From: Argyresthia goedartella
Taxonomy: Eukaryota > Arthropoda > Insecta > Lepidoptera > Argyresthiidae
Direction of reading: 5' to 3'
Assembly (NCBI GenBank): GCA_949825045.1
Contig: OX463829.1
Location: forward strand, 3,472,001 to 3,536,000
Length of the DNA: 64,000 nucleotides
The notes beneath the pieces were generated by a model. The model saw nothing but the letters and a program-made list of their open reading frames with translations. It ran no database searches and had not been told where the DNA came from. The translations under genes and the position numbers were made by a program. This document shows, in pieces, positions 57,006 through 64,000 of this stretch (the stretch's first letter is position 1; each line of letters opens with the position of its first letter).

Positions 57006-57166
57006 CGAGTTGACAGACTGGAATACCCCATCCTCAGTTCTCCTGGCCAGCAGCACGCAGGCCCCACAGCCTCCCTCACGGCACATATACTTAGTGCCTC
57101 GCAGCTCCAGAGTCTCACGAATGTAGTCGAGCAGCATCACATCTGACGTCACTTCGTCGTTGCGGA
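57006..57166 (-). pseudogene. AOX copy B exon 2
   Basis: 161 bp, encodes VRNDEVTSDVMLLDYIRE to CREGGCGAC and SVNS. Intact. Confidence 0.83.
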
Positions 57167-57419
57167 CTGGGAAACAAGTTTTCTACCAAGTTAACATCTT
57201 AAACATTTATATTCAGGGTATATTTTGCTACTGGCCTCACACTAGGATGCCCTGTGTCGATGGAACCAGAAGCAGCGACCCACCCAATATATATAACCCA
57301 CTCACCCATATATAAACATCCAAGACTAGGGGGCTTTTAAGAGTTCCGTACCCGAAGGGTGCCAACGGGACCTCGGGAAACTATGGCACCTTACCTTTTT
57401 TATTCAACTCTTGTGTTGT

Positions 57420-58860
57420 TCAGGTTGTATTTCCAGATTTAATTAAACATAGTAAAATTATACCTTTATTTAAGTCAGTTAAAGAGGATCCTGGTAACTT
57501 CAGGCCAGTGTCTATACCTCCGGTACTCAGTAAAAAAAAATAAAGGATAATACTTAATCAAATGTTGTCTCATTTTAATCTGAACCATCACCTCCATAAT
57601 CAAGAGTTCGGGTTTACTAAGGGTCATTCGACGCTGAAGTTGCTCTGCTACATCAACTGTACAGGGCTTAGGAGGAGTCGCAGGGTGCTATTGGGGTGTT
57701 CTGTGACTTATTTAAAGCTTTCGACCGTGTCGGTCACGAGACGCTGCTAATAAAGCTGCAACATTATAGAGTTAGAGACGGATCCCTAAATTTGATCAGT
57801 CTCTATCTAGAAAATAGAATTCAAATAAACAACACAAAGCCACTGGGATCTCCAGTTAAATTATTTTAACTTACTTACTTACTTAACTTACTTTATCACA
57901 GGGCTCAATTCTTGGACCGTTCCTATTTTTAGTGTATATAAATGACATGCCTTTTATGTTACAGAACCTGTCTAGGATAGTGTTATTTGCAGATGATACT
58001 GCTCTCATTCTCAAAGATAGTAGACATAATCAAAATATTAACGAAGTAAATGACGTTCTTTCCCAGATCCAGATTGGTTTACGACAAAAAGAATGTTGAA
58101 TACCAAGGAATCAAAATGTGTAAACACTTCGGAATAACGAAATCGAAATCAAAATGTGGAATAACGAAAATTTGGAATATATAAATGAAACAGTTTTCTT
58201 GGGGATCACTATCGACGCAAGGTTACAATAGGACCCTCATTTAATTGCGTTATCCACAAGGCTCAGCAGCGGCATACGCAGTCTGACAGATTCGTCAACT
58301 GATTGACGTTGCTACTGCCAGACTTGTGTTATTTTTATAGCATTATGTCCTACGGAATTTTATTCTGGGTTCAAGCTGCTAACATAAAAAGCATATTTGT
58401 GTTACAGAAAATGGCGATACGTTCCATATATAAATTGATTCCCTGAGAGAATAATTTAAAGAAATTAATATACTCACGTTATTCTCACAGTACATATTTG
58501 ACCACATCTTGTATGTCTGGAAGAACAAACGCTATTTCCTAAGAATTCTGCTATGCCTCATATAAATACTAGAAATAAAAATAAAATAGCGCACCCAAAA
58601 TATAGACTGTGTCGGTAAACAATTCATTCATGGGGAACTGTATTTGCTTCTTTAATAAAATACCAGATGATATTGTAAATCTGTCCGATACCCAATTTGT
58701 AACCAAAATTAAAAATATGTGATGTTCTAAGGCCTACCATACGATAAATAATAACTTAGATGATAAAAACGTCTGGTCAAAGTTGTTCCAAATCAGCGGA
58801 ATAGATTGTAATTACGGAATACTTCGTGTGTGAGTGAGAGATTGTTTTCTTCCTCCCAGC
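57420..58860 (+). pseudogene. Decayed CR1-like LINE ORF2 fragment in AOX copy B intron 1
   Basis: Counterpart of 7840-8830 with more of the 3' part kept: FRPVSIPPVL, QEFGFTKGHSTLKLL, QGSILGPFLFLVYINDMPF, LFADDTALILK, YGILFWVQAANIKSIF, and YNKIPDD-like CFFNKIPDDI near 58650. An ACTT-rich insertion lies at 57868-57897. Confidence 0.75.
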
Positions 58861-59193
58861 CGGGATTAAAACCTGAGTCCTCTAGCTTGGGAGCCTCGGA
58901 CCGCAATGCCTCATATATTGTCATCATCATTATTAAATTTGACTTCTTAAACTTTTCTCTTACAAAGGTTTATAAGATGTAAAAATATATTTACAATACA
59001 AATCGCACAGGACCAAAATGTGCGAGAGGCAATACACACAAAATATACTGTAAAGAATACAGACAACAACAACAACGATTACATTCTGTATAGCGCCAAA
59101 CCACACCAAGTTAAACCTCTTTATAAAAATCGACTTTGAAACAATTTTCTTCCCCGAGTCAGAGATTTTTAATAATTCACAAAATCAAGTTAC

Positions 59194-59236
59194 CAAAACA
59201 TTTCTGCCCGTTCACAGTAAAGTTAATGCGATCCAT
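59194..59236 (-). pseudogene. AOX copy B exon 1 (coding part)
   Basis: MDRINFTVNGQKCF plus one base, donor GTAACT. Intact in itself. Confidence 0.8.
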
Positions 59237-59290
59237 TTTGCAACACACTAGTCTTATTAAAACAAAGACTGGTCTGAACAAGTGCACCGT

Positions 59291-59299
59291 CTTATAAAA
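59291..59299 (-). promoter_or_regulatory. Candidate TATA box of AOX copy B
   Basis: Minus-strand TTTTATAAG, 55-63 bases before the ATG, as in copy A. Confidence 0.3.
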
Positions 59300-60491
59300 T
59301 GCTGATGTTGTAACATGTTATCTAAATAACCTTGTACTAAATCCTCATACGACGTATTTTTGTGTGTATTTCTGACACCTCTAACCGACATTATAAAAAG
59401 GATGTCCTCAATTCAATGCGTTTGTGGTAAGTAATATTAACGGAACTGCAAAATATTTACTTAAGTTTTGTTATAAGAGCTTCCAAACAAGTATAAAAAA
59501 TTTCATAGGTATTTTTGTACATGTTTTTGTCCACACATTTTTCGTTTTTTGATAAAAAAAGGTTGAAACACAACTGCATACATTAAAATTTAGAAATTAA
59601 ATCTGTAGATAGTGTAAACAGTTTTTGTCAGAGCCGTCAGGGCGCTCAAATGTTATTTAGTTTTTATATGGGACACTTCGCACAAGCCTGTTCTGCAGGA
59701 TAGTCGAACATTCGCTAGCGTTAATATACTTTATAAAATTTCAAAAAGTTGAAATACGTTTGTTTGTTTTGTAATTTGTTTTATTTTTATTTTTTTGTCA
59801 CAAGTCTCTGTCGCTCATACATGATAACGTCAAAATAATACAATATCTTGCTTCTGTAAACAAACTCTGTCCACTCTATTATACTTTTGCTCCAAAACTA
59901 TCGAAACGATACATCAATTCCTTTTTTCTTTTTTCTTTTTTTATTTAACGAAAACAAAAGGTCACACAAAACATTTTAATAAAACAATACAGAGTGTTCT
60001 TATAACTAAATAGACCTATAGTTTTCCGAACTTACAATTTTGAATTTATATTTTGTGTCGTATCTTATTATTTAAACCTTAACTTTTGTAAAACATAACA
60101 GATTCTAATTATAAATATAAGTATCTTTACAAATGAGCCAGAGGATCATCTCAACCCAGTGATTCAAGAATATTATTTTTAAATGAGTTTAACGAACTAC
60201 AGAAAATATCTGTATCACTTAACTTGTCATTATAAAGTTTACATGTGCGCCTAATAAAACGATACTGTCCATACAAAGTGTTGTTATATGGTAAAAAGAA
60301 AAGCTCTTTCTTGCGTGATCCCTTACGAGGAATTTCAAAGCTTAATTTACCCCAAAGTGATTAGGAGTCAATAAGTTATTCAGAATTTTAAAAAGAAAAA
60401 CAAGATCGATAATAACACGTTTGCACTGCAGAGATGTAATATTGTGTCGTTCAGCCGCAGAAGCATAGCTTGAAAAATTATTATTTGTACG
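59300..60491. other. AOX copy B upstream flank, non-coding
   Basis: Matches 9285-10456. No gene seen. Confidence 0.5.
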
Positions 60492-60735
60492 ACCCTTGTA
60501 GACCCATCACCACTAAACGGTTGCCAAAGTACCAAAATGTTCACTTGATAAAATGCCTGTTCACGATTTTAACGATCCGAATAATTTATATCAAGACTTT
60601 TTTTCTTTGGAAAGCGAAGAAATTGAGTTTATATTCAAAATTGATACGAAAGAAATTAATACTAGATTTAAGTTCAGTGATTGGGCCACAACAGGTTTGC
60701 GGATTAGCAGAGATAGACTTTTTGAATACCTTCAT
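60492..60735 (+). pseudogene. Fragment of decayed CR1-like ORF2
   Basis: Counterpart of 11308-11532: FKFSDWATTGLRISRDRLFE. Marks the right end of the duplication. Confidence 0.65.
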
Positions 60736-61985
60736 TTCCTTTGAAATATTCTGGGCACAAGTTCTACTTCGATTACGTGTACTGTGTGCTATACGAGTAT
60801 TTTTTCTTCTTCCCTGGCATTCGAACCCAGGACTTCTCGCTTGTGAGGTAGATAAACCAACCACTACCCACATGGTCACATTTTTTCTCACCCGATTAGT
60901 TTCCCTCCATTCCCAAAAGCCTCCCTTATGTTGCAACTCCATTTCCATATCCCAGACCACGTCCGCCCACCCTGGCAGAAACTTATCCAAATCTTCGCGC
61001 CATTTACATTTACCGCCTAAATATTTTGTCATATAAATTATTCATCTCAGTCCTAATGCGAGCCGAGCCTGAATACAATTTCGGGTTTATATGAGATGCC
61101 GAAATTTTGACAAACTTGACTAAAATACTTCACGATATTAGCAGAGGAATGATATGCTGAGTGCCTAAAAACACACGTCTTTGAACAAGTAGCCTTATTG
61201 GCATACCTACCGTTCACCATATTTTTTTTTTTAACTAAATTAATTTGTTTTAATTCGTCTATTTGTGAATATAGTGTTAATTTAAGTGTTTGTTTAGTCA
61301 ACTAAAGTGTGCCAGTGCTAAATGTGGTCAGAATTGTAATTGTGATAAAATAATCGATCACGGACCGAAAGACAAAGGAAATTTCAAACTGCCAACGGAA
61401 AAACCCCGGGGGAGTATTGTTTTCATATTTGATTATTCATATTTTACAAGTATATGACTTGAACTTAACTATATACTTATACACTACATACTGCTCAACT
61501 CTCACTATTGTGAGAAACGTCCATCCTCACACCGCAGCGTCTTTGTTTTGTCTCTTAGCACTTGACAATCTGTGGAAGTACTTTTGACGATAAAACTAGC
61601 TGTTCACTCATAATTATTACACGATATACACAAGTGCACTGGTAGGTTAGACCTTGGCAATTAGTGCGAATATAATGTAAGCTTGTAGGTGATTCTAGAA
61701 ACATATTAGGTACTCACTTCACAGCTGATCATCACAACACTTGCAAAACGACTAAAATTGTTAGATAATAAGTATAACTTTCATTAGTTCAGGACATTTA
61801 TACTGTTAACCCATATTGACTTGTGATAGTTTAATTGAAACTTGTTGACTTTGACGTAGAATAGCTATATAGGGAAATAGGAACTATCATATCAGTACTA
61901 CAGCTACTAACTGCAAGTCTTTATTCCTTCTGTTTTATTTTAATTTTGTTCGGAGCACCCATTCTTTTTTATTTTATTTCCAGGC
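60736..61985. other. Spacer with tRNA-like SINE head and 5' region of the CR1-like LINE
   Basis: No gene supported. Short frames (minus 60586-61032 and 61053-61301) lack recognisable motifs. The LINE 5' end is not determined; the sequence before the ORF1 ATG, TTTTATTTTATTTCCAGGC, resembles a splice acceptor. Confidence 0.4.
60816..60872 (-). repeat. tRNA-derived SINE-like head (A and B boxes)
   Basis: Minus strand reads TGTGGGTAGTGG (A-box-like), then after about 35 bases GGGTTCGAATGCC (B box). That is the internal RNA polymerase III promoter layout. No complete tRNA cloverleaf was confirmed. Confidence 0.5.
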
Positions 61986-63731
61986 ATGGCATCCAACATT
62001 ACTACGCGGAGAATGCACGCACTACAGCAACAACTAACTGACGCAGAGGAGTTAAACCAAAGGCTATTGGAAGAGCGCAATGAAAATGACTTTGAGATAA
62101 AAAGCTTGAGAGCCAAGAACTCACAGCTTAGAGATAGTGTGTCTACTTTGCGAGAAACACACGAGGAGTCGCAAAATGAGATTCAAAGATTGGAAAAACT
62201 TGTGGAATCTTTTGACACCCTGCGCACTGACCTTGCTTCTGCTTGTGATCGCAGTAAATTCCTCCAATACCAACTCAATGAGGCAAACTTGAAGTTGACT
62301 GATATGTGCATAGAAAAAGACTACAATGAATCTCGCCACATTACCTCTATCCAACAAGAACTAGAAGTAGCCAACCTAAGCACTATTGTTCAAGCCATGC
62401 AGACAAGCAGCAGAAAAATTAAAAAATATTGTAAATTAAATAAATTCATGAAAAAAACTAGAGGTAATATAAAAGTACTGAAATTAGCCTTGAAACGGCA
62501 ATCAAACAGAATATTAAGAATCTCCTTAATGCAAGAGCTCCGGGGAAAAAATGTAGGTTTACAGTCGGACCTTCAACATGCCCGAGTAGAAATCCAGCAT
62601 CTACATGACCTGCTAGCAAATACACTACAATGTTATGCCAAAGAGCAAAGTGAGTTAGCAGAACTCAGAGCCGCGACGTCTGAGTTAGTACAGCTACAAC
62701 GCCAGAATGCGGAATTGGTGGGGGTTCTAATTGAGAATGAGGAGAATGAGACCAGCAAGGAGGACGAGCCCACATCACTAACTTTGGTCTCGACCCCCCT
62801 CAACGAGAGTGTTGCAGCGTCCACCGCTGCCCCAACCAAAAAACAGCGTCGCCGTCGTCGACGAGGAGACACCTCGCAGCTCAACAGCGCGAGCACCGCG
62901 CCGCTCGCTGTCCCTGCTGAGGCGTGTGTCATGCCGCAAGCTGCCCCGAGGGCCGCGCCGTTCGCCGTTGCGCACGTTGCGACGCTCGCTGCCGCGAATG
63001 CCGCGCCAACCGCCGCCACGTGCATCAAACCGCACTCCAACACGTGTGTCCCGCCACTCACCTCCACTCGTGTACCGCCAGCTACCAAAATATGTGCTCA
63101 GAGAAAAACTCTGTTGTTCTCCGACAAAGTAGGTGCAGGATTTGGGACTCTATTACATAACCGGCTTAACCAAAAAGTAACGAACATTTGCTGTCCAAAT
63201 TGTTCATTTGTAGATCTAGTGAAGATGATTAGTCGCGGTATCTATGATGAGTACAGCACTATTGTAATTATGGTAGGAAATCATTCAAACATTAGTCGGA
63301 ATGATTTGAATAAAAGTGTTGAAACACTTCTAGACTTACATAGTAGGATGAAATGCATGTTTATACTATGCAATTTTCCATATGCCTGTAATTTGACAGA
63401 ACTACAGAACAAATCTGTGCATAGAATGAATATTCATTTATTTAATTTAACATGTCATCACAGCGATGCTATTTTATATTTCGACATGAATAATTTTATT
63501 CATAACTTTACTCTGACACGGGATACATTGTACCTGTCTAATAAATATAGAAAATTAGTAGCTACATTGTTAGCTTATAATATATGCGACGCAGCTATAG
63601 TTGGTTTAACTAAGTTCAACTTGACATCAGCTTATTTTAAGAGTAATATGACATGCACCCCTATTGGGAATTCACCTGTTAATTATACTTTGCATGCAAC
63701 ATTGGAATCTGTTCCAAGTAATTTAAATTAG
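61986..63731 (+). CDS. CR1-like ORF1: coiled coil plus SGNH/esterase-like domain
   Basis: 581 residues, fully open. About residues 5-250 are heptad-rich (MHALQQQLTDAEELNQRLLE, SLRAKNSQLRDSVSTLRETH, QSELAELRAATSELVQLQRQ). Then Ser/Thr-rich linker, KKQRRRRRRGD basic patch, an Ala/Pro-rich tract and NICCPNC near residue 400. The C-terminal about 170 residues have an SGNH-like start (STIVIMVGNHSNISRNDLNK) and LDLHSRMKCMFILCNFPYAC. Expected role: RNA binding or membrane/nuclear access of the element particle; not established here. Confidence 0.82.
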   Translation: MASNITTRRMHALQQQLTDAEELNQRLLEERNENDFEIKSLRAKNSQLRDSVSTLRETHEESQNEIQRLEKLVESFDTLRTDLASACDRSKFLQYQLNEANLKLTDMCIEKDYNESRHITSIQQELEVANLSTIVQAMQTSSRKIKKYCKLNKFMKKTRGNIKVLKLALKRQSNRILRISLMQELRGKNVGLQSDLQHARVEIQHLHDLLANTLQCYAKEQSELAELRAATSELVQLQRQNAELVGVLIENEENETSKEDEPTSLTLVSTPLNESVAASTAAPTKKQRRRRRRGDTSQLNSASTAPLAVPAEACVMPQAAPRAAPFAVAHVATLAAANAAPTAATCIKPHSNTCVPPLTSTRVPPATKICAQRKTLLFSDKVGAGFGTLLHNRLNQKVTNICCPNCSFVDLVKMISRGIYDEYSTIVIMVGNHSNISRNDLNKSVETLLDLHSRMKCMFILCNFPYACNLTELQNKSVHRMNIHLFNLTCHHSDAILYFDMNNFIHNFTLTRDTLYLSNKYRKLVATLLAYNICDAAIVGLTKFNLTSAYFKSNMTCTPIGNSPVNYTLHATLESVPSNLN

Positions 63732-63778
63732 TTCATAAGACAATAGAGGAAATCTCTAGCATACAAGAGCCACTAAAT

Positions 63779-64000
63779 ATGTCAAAATGTAAGCCCCAGT
63801 TAAATATTGCCCATCAAAACATCCAGGGGCTACCTGGCAAAGAACTTGTATTATAATTATTTCTAAAAAATTCTGACATTGATATTATTTGTGTTACTGA
63901 ACACTGGTTGAAGGAAAATATGATGTCTTTTAACATAAATAGTTACAAAATTGTCAGTTGTTACAATAGAAAGACTGCTGATAGAGGTGGTTCTTTAATC
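63779..64000 (+). pseudogene. CR1-like ORF2 start, early stop, partial
   Basis: MSKCKPQLNIAHQNIQGLPG, then TAA at 63854-63856 where the 34821 copy has Glu, followed by ICVTEHWLKENM of the endonuclease. Cut by the window end. Confidence 0.82.

Larger units (their letters stand above)
37133..59236 (-). pseudogene. Aldehyde oxidase copy B (17 exons), disrupted
   Basis: Same gene family and exon layout as copy A, here with both ends. Exons 1-17 with correct GT-AG sites are listed separately. Subtracting the lesions, the exon lengths add to 3795 bp and all phases agree, about 1264 residues, normal for AOX. Domains in order: two 2Fe-2S domains, FAD domain, Mo-pterin domains with RLGGAFGAK, ARAPGTL, HGGVEMGQGINTK and ATGEPATC (the conserved Glu of the active site). 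Lesions: TAA in exon 4 (54270-54272), 2-bp deletion in exon 7, 4-bp insertion in exon 8, 1-bp insertion in exon 11, 1-bp deletion in exon 13 and a 14-bp insertion in exon 14. Introns 5 and 7 hold full LINE insertions. Reads as an old duplicate without selection. Confidence 0.9.
43190..60735. repeat. Segmental duplication block B (partner 1-11535)
   Basis: Direct copy of block A, expanded by two LINE insertions (44040-48524, 48976-53378) and lacking counterparts of 4913-7410 and 10457-11305. Confidence 0.9.
61986..64000 (+). mobile_element. CR1-like LINE with SGNH/esterase ORF1 (second copy), runs off window
   Basis: Same family as 31695-35835 on the opposite strand, but with a complete ORF1. 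ORF2 begins at 63779 and is cut by the window. Confidence 0.88.

Noticed and set aside
60586..61032. 148-codon minus-strand frame
   Set aside because: Overlaps a tRNA-like SINE head and LINE relic; no recognisable protein motif.
61053..61301. 82-codon minus-strand frame
   Set aside because: Some internal order but no known motif and no splice support; left unassigned.

Overview
The window looks like lepidopteran (moth or butterfly) genomic DNA. It is AT-rich, genes are split by short GT-AG introns, and transposon relics of CR1-like LINE, DIRS, Ty3/Gypsy, Tc1/mariner and foldback type are dense. A dispersed repeat carrying GGGTCCCGTTTGGCACCC, which I associate with moth genomes, occurs at several sites. 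The species cannot be named from this sequence.

The only clear host gene family is molybdo-flavoprotein aldehyde oxidase (AOX, xanthine dehydrogenase family), present as two tandem copies on the minus strand. Copy A (exons 1-8, from 9221 down to base 1) runs off the left edge. All its visible exons are open, but one cysteine ligand of the CxC iron-sulphur motif is Arg. Copy B (17 exons, 59236 down to 37133) is complete in layout: the inferred ancestral exon lengths sum to 3795 bp, about 1264 residues. It carries one stop and five frame-breaking indels, and two large LINE insertions sit in its introns, so it is called a pseudogene. Segments 1-11535 and 43190-60735 are direct copies of each other, including introns, the 5' flank and older LINE relics; the gene was duplicated with its surroundings.

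Layout: 1-9221 AOX copy A with a LINE plus foldback insertion in intron 2. 9222-13480: 5' flank and a decayed CR1-like ORF2. 13897-16487: foldback/MITE-like elements around a broken Tc1/mariner transposase. 16710-18350: a CR1-like relic split by a second, opposite-strand CR1-like 3' end. 18837-20240: a Gypsy protease-RT-RNase H relic ending at a non-coding LTR-like array, 20241-23823, whose two units differ by what looks like a precisely spliced intron. 24891-29898: a structurally complete DIRS-like tyrosine-recombinase retrotransposon with inverted terminal repeats and internal complementary region. 30309-30668: foldback element. 31182-31481: a small two-exon SAP-domain ORF. 31695-35835: a 5'-truncated CR1-like element on the minus strand. 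37133-59236: AOX copy B with insertions at 44040-48524 (PHD-finger ORF1 LINE) and 48976-53378 (SGNH/esterase ORF1 LINE). 61986-64000: a second, longer copy of the 31.7-35.8 kb CR1-like family, plus strand, running off the right edge.

Apart from AOX and perhaps the SAP ORF, the coding capacity belongs to mobile elements. AOX would oxidise aldehydes using Mo-pterin, two [2Fe-2S] centres and FAD.
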